Shown: positions 7,194-14,245 of the stretch, one piece after another | Position numbering within the stretch: position 1 is the first letter of the stretch | Layout of the letters: the number at the start of each line of letters is the position of its first letter | Assembly: GCA_031284195.1 (NCBI GenBank) | Contig: JAITAI010000075.1 | Span: 1-17,874 of the forward strand | DNA from: Treponema sp. | Lineage (GTDB): Bacteria > Spirochaetota > Spirochaetia > Treponematales > Breznakiellaceae | Length of the DNA: 17,874 bases | Reading direction: 5' to 3' | Translations under genes and position numbers: made by a program | The notes under the pieces: model-generated | Told to the model about the DNA's origin: nothing | Seen by the model: only the letters and a program-made list of their open reading frames with translations | Databases searched by the model: none

Positions 7194-7444
7194 ACGTGGG
7201 TGTATCAGTTGATTGGCGGGATATAAAATACGAGGAAACCTTTGAAGCAGAAGTCCGAGGCCTCCAGCGCCGAAGAGCATCGGATCCAAGCTGTACCGTA
7301 GCAGCTCTAGAAGGGGTCTTGCAGCACCTCTACCACATGGATGGCGCTGATTGGGGAGGTCGGGGTGAAGTCCAGGATATTACCTTAGCAGCCACCATTG
7401 CCGCTTATGAACATACTATTGCCCAATGGAAGGGGTCGAGTTAG
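7190..7444 (+). CDS. Small conserved protein of unknown function, 84 aa
   Basis: ATG at 7190 overlaps the TGA of the preceding gene (ATGA). AGGAG, encoded in the last codons of that gene, lies a few bases upstream, so translation is probably coupled. The product is acidic and largely helical: WRDIKYEETFEAEVRGLQRR, then ALEGVLQHLYHMDGADWGGRG, then a helix QDITLAATIAAYEHTIAQW. There is no signal peptide or membrane span. The LQHLYHMDGADW region looks strongly constrained and resembles small hypothetical proteins I associate with treponemes. Function unknown. A possible hairpin terminator lies at 7607. Confidence 0.75.
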   Translation: MNVGVSVDWRDIKYEETFEAEVRGLQRRRASDPSCTVAALEGVLQHLYHMDGADWGGRGEVQDITLAATIAAYEHTIAQWKGSS

Positions 7445-7542
7445 TTTTGTATAGACAAGGCTTGTTCAACCGGTCAGCTTATGAATAAGCCTCCCTTATA
7501 ATTGGCGATAAAATCAGCATGGCTTGTTACTTTTCAGTTTTT

Positions 7543-7578
7543 CTATTGTTATTAACAATAGGTACAGTTTTGTACTGT
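7543..7578. repeat. Two adjacent dyads between convergent genes
   Basis: CTATTGTTATTAACAATAG (7543-7561) has perfect 8-bp arms and a 3-nt centre. Immediately after it, ACAGT (7564-7568) and ACTGT (7574-7578) form a second, smaller dyad. Both lie between the convergent genes ending at 7444 and 7655. They could be paired operators, or hairpins helping to end either transcript. Confidence 0.5.
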
Positions 7579-7606
7579 TTCATATTCCTCCTTCCTTTAT
7601 GATTGC

Positions 7607-7639
7607 GCCCCGGGGTTACTCCTTTCCCTGGGGCCTTTT
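7607..7639 (+). terminator. Possible terminator for the 6147-7444 pair
   Basis: GCCCCGGGG (7607-7615) pairs with CCCTGGGGC (7626-7634) with one mismatch, followed by CTTTT. The loop is 10 nt and the T-run short, so it is a modest terminator. On the other strand no T-run follows. Confidence 0.4.
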
Positions 7640-7654
7640 CATGCACAGCCAGGT

Positions 7655-8077
7655 TCAGTAGTCCTTCCGTCGTACTACTCGAACAGAGGCGGGTTTCCGG
7701 CGGGGAGATTCATCTCCCCGGGAAGGACGGGTTCCCTTTTTCACCAGTACCCGTTTACCCCCTGGATGATCCGAGGGTTTCCCGCCTCCCTGATGCCCTG
7801 GATCCCGGGCTACTCGGGGCTTGGGTGGCCCATTTCGTTTTCTCTCCCGGTTCGCTTTTTCCAGGACCCGGAGGGATTCGTCAAAACCTCCAAGAAACGC
7901 CTGAATATCATCCGCAAAGAGGATCACCGACTGGCGTTCAAAGCCCTCAGTTTCCCGGTTCTTGCTTTCCACGATGTTGAGGTACAAGTCTCCCATGCGG
8001 TTTTCTTTTACATTAAAGAAGTAGGTTCTGTTTTGCAACAGCACCTTTTTTGAAAATAATTCTCCCCGTATACCCAT
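7655..8077 (-). CDS. PUR-family (DUF3276) DNA/RNA-binding protein with a basic tail, BpuR-like
   Basis: Residues 1-75 match the bacterial PUR domain: MGIRGELFSKKV, then RTYFFNVKENRMGDLYLNIV (18-37), then FERQSVILFADDIQAFL. The Borrelia homologue BpuR shares this arrangement and binds single-stranded nucleic acid, acting as a post-transcriptional and transcriptional regulator; a similar role here is inference. Residues 76-140 form an unusual extension rich in Arg, Lys, Gly and Pro (RERKRNGPPKPRVAR, GGGKPSDHPGGKRVLVKKG), probably disordered and suited to nonspecific nucleic-acid contact. AGGAGAG precedes the ATG with good spacing and overlaps the stop region of the phosphohexomutase gene 9 nt upstream, so the two form an operon. 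Confidence 0.9.
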   Translation of the reverse strand: MGIRGELFSKKVLLQNRTYFFNVKENRMGDLYLNIVESKNRETEGFERQSVILFADDIQAFLGGFDESLRVLEKANRERKRNGPPKPRVARDPGHQGGGKPSDHPGGKRVLVKKGTRPSRGDESPRRKPASVRVVRRKDY

Positions 8078-8086
8078 TTTTCTCTC

Positions 8087-10039
8087 CTAATCGGTGGCTT
8101 GATCTGCTTCCATAACCATACACCGCTGCCACTGGATAAGATCCCGTTCCATTCCTGGATCAGCCCCTGCCGCATCAGCCATAACCCGGAATACCGGTTC
8201 GGTTCCAGAACCACGCATCCAGATCGATGCGATCTGCTGAGCCTCCGGGTTGGTAAAGGTGATTTTCAGTCCCCCCCGGCGGGCTTCTCCAAAACGGGTA
8301 ATCCCCCGCTTTTCTTCTATACCATTATAACAGGCCGCATCCCAGTCTGAAATACCGTACCGGGTTTTAAGCTGTTCTTTCCGGGTTTCCCATTCCCGGA
8401 GAAAGACCCGCTGATACCGGGTTTTAAGCACTGCATGATCCCGGGTTTTAACCTGCAGCAGCGCTTCCGGGGTATAGGAACCGGTAGTTACAAACGCAGG
8501 GAGGGACGCGATAATATCTGAAAGGGAAAAATCCGCCTGATACACCCCGGCCTGATCCGAACGATCCCACCACAGCTTAAAGAATCCCGGCTTTTCCCCT
8601 TGATTCCTAATGGTAAGCAGTTTGATGATGGCCATTACCGTATTGATAGGATCCCGTACTGCTGAAGGATGGGTGATGTTACCTCCTGCGGAACCTTCAC
8701 CGAGGATCCGCACCGTATACCCCTGTTCCCGGAGCTTCCGGGCCAGTCCCACCACATTTGCCTCCCCTACTTCAACCCGGAAAAGAGCCACATCAAAGGC
8801 CTGGGCGATCCGGTCAATCCGCAGAGAGGTAGGATCGTTTACCACCACTCCGACCTTCTGCTGCGCATGTCCCTGGGTATCATACCTGAGCTCCCCGGTC
8901 CAAACTAGATGGGCAAGTTCAGCAACACAGGCGAGGGCAAAGACCTCCTGAGCATCAAGACACCGGGCGCATTGGGTCCCCTCATCCCAGATCACGAGAT
9001 TTCCCCGGTCTCCGTCACAGTCCGGCACATAAGCTACCAGCACAGCAGGTTCCTTCTGATGAAGTTCCTCCAAAAACTGCCGGCATGGTTCCAAGGATTC
9101 TCCTTCTGGGACGATACGGTGGGCAATAAGCCCGGGCGTATCATTAAAACTATGGTAGCCTATTCCCAAGGATACAAAAAAGCCTCGGTCAATGGACAGG
9201 GTTCGAGCGGATCCGTTGAGATCCGCGGCAATGCCCAAGGGAGTTGCTTGTAGACCCTGGGCCACTGCTTCCAAAATACCGCCTGATCCTGGGCTTGCCA
9301 GGGTTCTGGCCTGTCCGCTCACCACTTCCTTGGTGAAACTAAGATAGGCTTCATAGGCTTCTGCCTTGATACGAGGCGCAGCAGCATACACCTGGGCCAT
9401 AGTTTCAGGATCTGCCTGAAGGACCAGTGCTTTTGCCCGGGGGATCCGGTCAGGAGCAGCCATGAAGGACCGAAATTCCTCAATCAGGATGTTTGCCTCC
9501 TTAGCAGATAATACTCCGCCATCGGTAAGGCCGAATTTGAGGCCGTTATGGCCGATAGGATTATGACTCGCAGAAATATACACAAAACCCGCAGCAGTAC
9601 TATGAACCCCGCAGGCCCGTGCATAAGCCATGATCTCAGGGGCAGCGGTAATAAAGGCAAAGCAGACCCCGCATCCTTCAGCTACTAAGACCCGGATCAG
9701 CAGATCCGCTATTGCTCTGCCGCTAGGCCGGGTATCCATACCCACAATAAGCGCCGGTTTGGAGGTATTCCTGTTTTGCGGGAGCCCTTTTATATACGCT
9801 GCAAACACCTTTGCCCCTGCAGCGAGGATTATTTTATGGGCTGCGGAAATGCTTTCACCGGCACACTCCTCATCTCCCCCAGAGACAAAGATCCCCCTCC
9901 ACCCTGAAGGGGAGAGGATCATATCCTGCAAGGCGGTCTCTACCAGGGCTTCTGATAAACCCTCATCCGCTTCTGAGAAAGGGAATTGCTCGGGATCTCC
10001 TATTATCAGCCCCGAATCAGGATGCCGTATCACTGCCAT
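8087..10039 (-). CDS. Phosphoglucomutase/phosphomannomutase family protein, 650 aa
   Basis: An alpha-D-phosphohexomutase, which interconverts the 1- and 6-phosphates of a hexose through a phosphoserine. All four signatures are present: the phosphoserine loop SASHNP (156-161, Ser158), the metal loop DCDGDR (340-345), a sugar-binding loop GEGSAGG (447-453), and the phosphate-binding RGSGTEP (609-615). The sugar loop departs from the common GE-x-SGH form, so substrate preference (glucose, mannose or glucosamine phosphate) is unclear. It is ~100 residues longer than typical members: an N-terminal stretch of ~90 residues precedes ALIVGMDTRPSGR, and an insertion lies around 170-265. AAGGAG eight bases before the ATG supports the start. 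It is first in an operon with the PUR-domain protein; a link between them is not obvious. Confidence 0.93.
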   Translation of the reverse strand: MAVIRHPDSGLIIGDPEQFPFSEADEGLSEALVETALQDMILSPSGWRGIFVSGGDEECAGESISAAHKIILAAGAKVFAAYIKGLPQNRNTSKPALIVGMDTRPSGRAIADLLIRVLVAEGCGVCFAFITAAPEIMAYARACGVHSTAAGFVYISASHNPIGHNGLKFGLTDGGVLSAKEANILIEEFRSFMAAPDRIPRAKALVLQADPETMAQVYAAAPRIKAEAYEAYLSFTKEVVSGQARTLASPGSGGILEAVAQGLQATPLGIAADLNGSARTLSIDRGFFVSLGIGYHSFNDTPGLIAHRIVPEGESLEPCRQFLEELHQKEPAVLVAYVPDCDGDRGNLVIWDEGTQCARCLDAQEVFALACVAELAHLVWTGELRYDTQGHAQQKVGVVVNDPTSLRIDRIAQAFDVALFRVEVGEANVVGLARKLREQGYTVRILGEGSAGGNITHPSAVRDPINTVMAIIKLLTIRNQGEKPGFFKLWWDRSDQAGVYQADFSLSDIIASLPAFVTTGSYTPEALLQVKTRDHAVLKTRYQRVFLREWETRKEQLKTRYGISDWDAACYNGIEEKRGITRFGEARRGGLKITFTNPEAQQIASIWMRGSGTEPVFRVMADAAGADPGMERDLIQWQRCMVMEADQATD

Positions 10040-10259
10040 AGGCTACACTCCTTCGTACATCCCATACATAAACATGGGAAGATCAGTATATCCTAGTTTG
10101 GCTTCCAAGGGCTATAGCCAGCCTACAGGGTTGCTGCATGTAAGAAGCTGTTCCCTGCCACTTGATTTTTCTCATGGGATTAAGCCGTCATAAATAACGA
10201 ATATACCAAGCTAAAACTAGGGGGAATACCCTGAGCCCTTTCCTGGGAAGAAAGAGCTT

Positions 10260-10652
10260 ATGTTAACGGAGTACCTTATACAACAAACTGAACCAAAGGT
10301 CCGCTGTTTTCCCTGGGTTCATTCTGGCAGTTCTGGCGGACTTGGGTGCCTGCACAGGGCTGTTCGTCCTAAAGAGAAGAAAAGACCTGGTAGAGGGGTC
10401 GGTTCCCCTTCTTCAAAGAAAGGGCAGACCCGTATCAGACGAGCAGGTACCGGTGTATACCGATTATTTTGAGGCCCTTTTAAGGTCCATGGTAGGGCAG
10501 CACCGAAGGGAGCAAAGTATCGAGGCGCTGCGATCCTCGCCCAGGAGGATCTGCAGGTACTCCAATTCCTCCGGGAAAAGGGTATAATCTACTGTTCATG
10601 GGTGTACGAAGGCAAGGCGGGTACTCTTGGTTACGGGCTTTGTGAACCATAA
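10260..10652 (+). pseudogene. Degraded gene for a small membrane protein, two frameshifts
   Basis: Three protein-like pieces lie in two frames. ATG at 10260 starts MLTEYLIQ. From about 10300 to 10530 the protein-like frame is shifted by +1 and encodes a membrane span (FILAVLADLGACTGLFVL, codons 10318-10371) followed by KRRKDLVEGSVPLLQRKGRP and TDYFEALLRSMVGQ. It has no ATG, GTG or TTG of its own before the span. From about 10520 the frame returns to that of the ATG: AILAQEDLQVLQFLREKG, then IIYCSWVYEGKAGTLGYG, stop TAA at 10650-10652. Two compensating indels in one ancestral gene of ~130 codons explain this. No family recognised. Sequencing error or frameshifting is an alternative. Confidence 0.5.
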
Positions 10653-10713
10653 GGATACGATGGATGATGAGGTTAGTTACCGGCTCAACGAGGCGAGAGT
10701 TCCCACCAGCCTT

Positions 10714-11004
10714 CTAACTAAGGCTTGGTCAGTTCCCTGACTAATCCTTGGTCAGCCTCCTGACTAAGCCTTGGTCAGCCTCCTAACTAAGGCTTGGTCA
10801 GCTCCCTGACTAAGGCCCGGTCAGCTTCCTGACTAAGGTTTGGTCAGCTCCCTGACTAAGGCCCGGTCAGCTTCCTAACTAAGGCTTGGTCAGCCTCCTG
10901 ACTAAGCCTTGGTCAGCTCCCTGACTAAGACCCGGTCAGCCTCCTGACTAAGCCTTGGTCAGCTCCCTAACTAAGGCCCGGTCAGCTTCCTGACTAAGGC
11001 CCGG
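10714..11004. repeat. 23-bp tandem array of quasi-palindromes, 12 full units plus a partial one
   Basis: Twelve contiguous 23-bp units start at 10714 and recur exactly every 23 bp; a thirteenth begins at 10990 and decays after about 15 bp. Each unit is a 19-bp quasi-palindrome, e.g. CTGACTAAGGCTTGGTCAG, plus a 4-base pyrimidine spacer (CTCC, CCTC, CTTC or TTCC). The half-sites CTGACTAA and TTGGTCAG are complementary (one G-T pair), so hairpins can form within a unit (3-nt loop) or between neighbours (4-nt loop). Eight units carry TTGG and four carry CCGG in the right half. The repeat includes TGA/TAA on one strand and TGA/TAG on the other, and 23 is not a multiple of three, so it is not coding. 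There are no unique spacers, so it is not CRISPR. Confidence 0.95.
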
Positions 11005-11184
11005 ACGGTGTTGGTCAACTACTAGAGTTGGAGTTGGTAAGTCTCCCGGTTATCCCGCGTATGGACGCTTGGTATCCCCTTTCAACAAGGCTCCTGTTTT
11101 AAACATGCTGGTACGCTATCCAGTAAAGGCAGGAACCCCAATCCCAAGCCTTGATTTACCCTGAGCTGCTGCCGACTATAAAGC

Positions 11185-12213
11185 ATGTATACCATTCCCG
11201 TTGCCATAGTGGGATTAGGGAGGATAGCCAGTCTCCTTGAGGCAGATCCCCTCCGCGAGAAGCCCTGTACCCATGCAGGGGCAGTGAGGGCCAACGCTGA
11301 GACGGTCTTAGTTGCCGGTGCGGATCAGGATCCGAAGCGGCGCAGGGTTTTTGCAGAAACCTGGCAGTGTCCGGTCTATGCTGAGGCACAAGAGATGCTC
11401 CATACCCATGCCCCGAAGATAGTAATTATCGCCACCCATCCTGATAGCCATGCCCGTTACTGCCGAATGGCCGCAGCCTGCCAGGTTCCAGTGGTGATCT
11501 GTGAAAAGCCCCTGGCAGATACCCTTCAGCATGCCCGGGAGATTGCAGCCCTGCACCGAAGTGGTATGATGAGCATCCTTACCAACCATGAACGGCGTTA
11601 TGGAATGGACTATATCCAAGCCAAGGCCATCCTTGATGCAGGCCGCCTGGGTCCGATCCTCAGCCTCAAAGCAACCCTGTACATGGGACGGACCTCCCGT
11701 ATCCTGGATGTGCTCTGGCATGATGGCACTCATCTGGCAGATGCCATCATGTTTTTAAGCGGTTCTGTGATGCGCCATCAGAGGATCTGGGGGGCACGGG
11801 TAAACCAACGCCGCGGAACCGCCTATCTTTCTGGATACCTTGACCTTGGAATAGGCTGCTACAGTGGGAGAAGACCGATCAAAGAACCGCCCTTTCTGCT
11901 GGAGATCGGCGCAGAACGGGATCACCTGGTTTTTGAGTTGGAATTTTCCTGTACTCAAGGCCGGCTGCGGATTGGCAATGGGATCTTCGAGGTCTGGAAA
12001 AGCGGTGAGAGTCCCTACGCCGAAGGGTTCAGGTCCCTCCGCAAAACCCAGGATACCTTTGAGGGCCTTACTGGTTATTTTGCCAATATGGTACAAGATG
12101 CGGTAGCCTGTGTCCGGGAACCGGATCGACAGCCTCGTTCCAGCGCCTTAGATGGCCTTCGGGTTATCCAATATCTTAACTCGGTACAGCCCTGGAGAAA
12201 CGCCTGCCCGTAA
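11185..12213 (+). CDS. Gfo/Idh/MocA family NAD(P)-dependent oxidoreductase
   Basis: The 342-residue protein has the family's two-domain plan. The Rossmann fold starts at once (IPVAIVGLGRIA, dinucleotide loop GLGRIA at 10-15), with the conserved IIATHPDSHARYC (81-93) and the catalytic-lysine motif CEKPLADT (106-113, Lys108). The alpha/beta C-terminal domain has WHDGTHLADAIMFL (178-191), with the typical catalytic histidine (183) after an aspartate (180). Such enzymes oxidise or reduce sugars, inositols or sugar nucleotides; the substrate cannot be read here. No clear Shine-Dalgarno precedes the ATG at 11185, though the start fits the fold exactly. It follows the repeat array by 180 nt and is probably co-transcribed with the protease gene 34 nt downstream. 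Confidence 0.9.
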   Translation: MYTIPVAIVGLGRIASLLEADPLREKPCTHAGAVRANAETVLVAGADQDPKRRRVFAETWQCPVYAEAQEMLHTHAPKIVIIATHPDSHARYCRMAAACQVPVVICEKPLADTLQHAREIAALHRSGMMSILTNHERRYGMDYIQAKAILDAGRLGPILSLKATLYMGRTSRILDVLWHDGTHLADAIMFLSGSVMRHQRIWGARVNQRRGTAYLSGYLDLGIGCYSGRRPIKEPPFLLEIGAERDHLVFELEFSCTQGRLRIGNGIFEVWKSGESPYAEGFRSLRKTQDTFEGLTGYFANMVQDAVACVREPDRQPRSSALDGLRVIQYLNSVQPWRNACP

Positions 12214-12247
12214 GTTCTCAGGTAAACTGCGGAAAGGAGATGAGCTC

Positions 12248-12967
12248 GTGCAGGTCCCTAACAATAACAGAAACCCCAGAACCTTTGTTCCAGAAAGCCT
12301 AGGAAAGCCCCTCATCCTCTATCTCCTGCTCTTTACCTCGGGGCTTATTCCCCAGGGTACCTACCCGGATATCATCCCCTTTTCCATACGCCGGGAACTC
12401 GTCCGTATCTTCGCCTATACCCTCCCCTCCCTGGGGCTTATCTGGTATCTGATCTATAGGCATCCCCCGACGCTCCATAGACCCTGGGTCAAAGGAATCC
12501 TAAAACCCCGGATCCATGACCTCATGGCCTTAGGCATCGCCCTTCTTGGTTTAGGCAGCATCGGGTTTTGTATTGCCCAGGTAGGTCCCGTACTGAACGG
12601 CCTACTTGCTCCGTATGTCACGATTCCGCCCAGTCCACGACTGGAAGCGCCTCAGAGCCTCTTGGCATGGTTAGTCGTCTTCGGTTCCTGTCTTGGTACG
12701 GGTTATCTGGAAGAAAGCTATTTTAGACTGTATCTTTTACTGCGGCTGGAAGAAGCCGGTATAGGCATACGAAAGGGGGTGTTCCTTTCCTGCCTCCTCT
12801 TTTCCCTCTGCCATAAGTATGAGGGGCCCTGGGGGGTCTTACAGGCGGCTCTAGCGGGAATCGTCCTATCCTTGGTGTTCATACGGCGCCATTCTTTCCA
12901 CGGCATTGCCTGGGCTCATGGGGCATACAATGGCTTGGTATACCTCATCACGTATGTTGGCCGGTAA
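12248..12967 (+). CDS. CPBP family intramembrane metalloprotease (CAAX/Abi-type), 239 aa
   Basis: The frame extends upstream into the oxidoreductase gene, but I place the start at GTG 12248 because AAGGAG (12234-12239) lies eight bases before it; this removes the overlap. The protein has several membrane segments (PLILYLLLFTSGLI at 21-34, LVRIFAYTLPSLGLIWYLIY at 51-70, DLMALGIALLGLGSIGF at 91-107, and later ones). It carries the three CPBP motifs: EESYFR (155-160, the EExxxR site), FSLCH (185-189) and HGAYN (224-228, HxxxN). Members range from prenyl-protein CAAX proteases to bacteriocin self-immunity proteins; no bacteriocin gene is visible nearby. Its last 20 bases overlap the 3' end of the convergent flgJ gene. 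Confidence 0.88.
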   Translation: MQVPNNNRNPRTFVPESLGKPLILYLLLFTSGLIPQGTYPDIIPFSIRRELVRIFAYTLPSLGLIWYLIYRHPPTLHRPWVKGILKPRIHDLMALGIALLGLGSIGFCIAQVGPVLNGLLAPYVTIPPSPRLEAPQSLLAWLVVFGSCLGTGYLEESYFRLYLLLRLEEAGIGIRKGVFLSCLLFSLCHKYEGPWGVLQAALAGIVLSLVFIRRHSFHGIAWAHGAYNGLVYLITYVGR

Positions 12968-13400
12968 GTTCCAGATAGGCTAATTCCGCCAGGCCGAAGT
13001 TCGCTTGTTTGGTGAAATCTTTGGCGTACGCATCGTAAAGCATATCTTCGTACATTTTTCCTGCAAAGCCCTCCTCGATCAACCCTGTTTTTTGCACGGT
13101 AGTACGCATACTGTTCAGCAAGTTCTTGATCAAAAAGGTTTCCAACGCTTCGCATTGTTCATAGAGTTTACCGGTTTTGTCCACCACAGGCTTCCTGGAA
13201 GCACCTCTTGCTCTATCAGGGGTCTCTTCCGTATGGGTCACGGCTTTTTCCAGTACTTCGGCAAAACCCCGGCCTTTGCTTGCTCCGGTATCAGCATCGA
13301 TCTGGACGCTTCCACTATAGGTAAGCGCGCTTCCCCTATGGGTAAGCGATTCAAGCGCTGCATTTTCATAATACAAAGAACCAAATTGTTCTATGGCCAT
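12948..13400 (-). CDS. flgJ: Flagellar rod-binding protein, FlgJ N-terminal-domain type
   Basis: The 150-residue protein matches the rod-binding (N-terminal) domain of FlgJ: a disordered N-terminal half (residues 1-75) and then KLYEQCEALETFLIKNLLNS and the C-terminal YEDMLYDAYAKDFTKQ. In enterobacteria FlgJ caps the growing rod and also carries a muramidase domain; that domain is absent here, as is usual in spirochaetes, so peptidoglycan cutting would need another enzyme. AGGAAAGGG precedes the ATG, and the flgG stop is 15 nt upstream, so it is the third gene of the flagellar operon. The 3' end overlaps the CPBP gene by 20 bp in convergent orientation. Confidence 0.9.
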   Translation of the reverse strand: MAIEQFGSLYYENAALESLTHRGSALTYSGSVQIDADTGASKGRGFAEVLEKAVTHTEETPDRARGASRKPVVDKTGKLYEQCEALETFLIKNLLNSMRTTVQKTGLIEEGFAGKMYEDMLYDAYAKDFTKQANFGLAELAYLELTGQHT

Positions 13401-13415
13401 TTCCCTTTCCTACAC

Positions 13416-14216
13416 TTAGCGTTTCAGATTCGTGGCAGTACCCAACATACTGTCACTAGTCTGGATGGTTTTAGAGTTAAACTCATAGGCCCGCTGGGCC
13501 ACGATGAGATCCACCATTTCCCGGACCACCGACACATTGGACATTTCGAGGAACTTATGGTAGATCTGACCCATCCCTTCATAACCAGGCCGTCCGGGAA
13601 TGGGGTCGCCCGAGGCTTCGGTAACCTTAAACAGGTTTTCCCCTACCGCTGTAAGCCCTACTGGGTTGGGGAACCGGTACAGTTCGATTTGCCCTACGGG
13701 GATGGGTTCGTTTTCGTTGATCTGGGGGACAATAACCGAGACCCGGCCATCCTTGGAAACGGTGATCTTCTCAGGAAGAAAGCCTTCGGGCATAACAATA
13801 TCTGGAAGTAACCAATACCCGTTGGAGGTTACCATACGTCCGTTGGAATCTACTTCAAAGGCGCCGTTCCGGGTATAGGCATAACTACCGTCATAGGTCT
13901 GGATCCGAAAAAAACCGTCTCCCACAATGGCCATGTCCGTAACATTTTCGGTGTTCTGCGGGGAACCCTGGGTAAACATACGCTGGGTATCGGCGATCTT
14001 CACCCCATGCCCCATTTGGACCCCCACCGGCAATACCGTGTCCTCTGTGGCCGGGGTTCCGGCGGTCTTAATGGTTTGATAGAGGAGGTCCTCAAAATCA
14101 ACCCGCATCCGTTTATACCCAGAGGTATTCACATTGGCCAGATTATTAGAAATCGTATCAATATTGGCCTGTTGACCAATCATACCGGAAGCGCCGGTCC
14201 ATAAACTTCGTACCAC
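13416..14216 (-). CDS. flgG: Flagellar distal rod protein FlgG
   Basis: A 266-residue axial protein of the periplasmic flagellar basal body, secreted by the flagellar type III system. The N-terminal rod motif (SLWTGASGM, then NNLANVNTSGYK at 24-35), the central AIVGDGFFRI and YTRNGAFEVDSNG, and the C-terminal EMVDLIVAQRAYEFNSKTIQ are all FlgG-like, and length fits the family. The start is a GTG at 14216 with AAAAGGAG about six bases upstream. It lies 29 nt after the flgF-like gene and 15 nt before flgJ. The closer match to FlgG than FlgF, and its place before flgJ, supports the name. Confidence 0.94.
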   Translation of the reverse strand: MVRSLWTGASGMIGQQANIDTISNNLANVNTSGYKRMRVDFEDLLYQTIKTAGTPATEDTVLPVGVQMGHGVKIADTQRMFTQGSPQNTENVTDMAIVGDGFFRIQTYDGSYAYTRNGAFEVDSNGRMVTSNGYWLLPDIVMPEGFLPEKITVSKDGRVSVIVPQINENEPIPVGQIELYRFPNPVGLTAVGENLFKVTEASGDPIPGRPGYEGMGQIYHKFLEMSNVSVVREMVDLIVAQRAYEFNSKTIQTSDSMLGTATNLKR

Positions 14217-14245
14217 TATAACTCCTTTTGACCCATGAGTCCTAT

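Larger units (their letters stand above)
10040..11184. other. 1.1-kb stretch without an intact gene
   Basis: Between the phosphohexomutase and the oxidoreductase I find no intact reading frame. 10040-10259 holds only small palindromes (CCCAT...ATGGG at 10061-10078 and GGCTATAGCC near 10109). 10260-10652 looks like a degraded gene. 10714-11004 is a 23-bp tandem array. 11005-11184 shows nothing I can name. It reads as a decaying or accessory interval between conserved operons. Confidence 0.7.

Noticed and set aside
10714..11004. CRISPR array
   Set aside because: Units follow one another with only 4-nt spacers that are near identical; there are no unique spacers and no cas genes.
12152..12247. 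N-terminal extension of the CPBP protease overlapping the oxidoreductase gene
   Set aside because: The GTG at 12248 has AAGGAG at the right distance; the extension lacks a ribosome site and overlaps coding sequence.
12248..12967. Bacteriocin immunity system based on the CPBP protease
   Set aside because: No bacteriocin precursor, double-glycine peptide or transporter is visible nearby.
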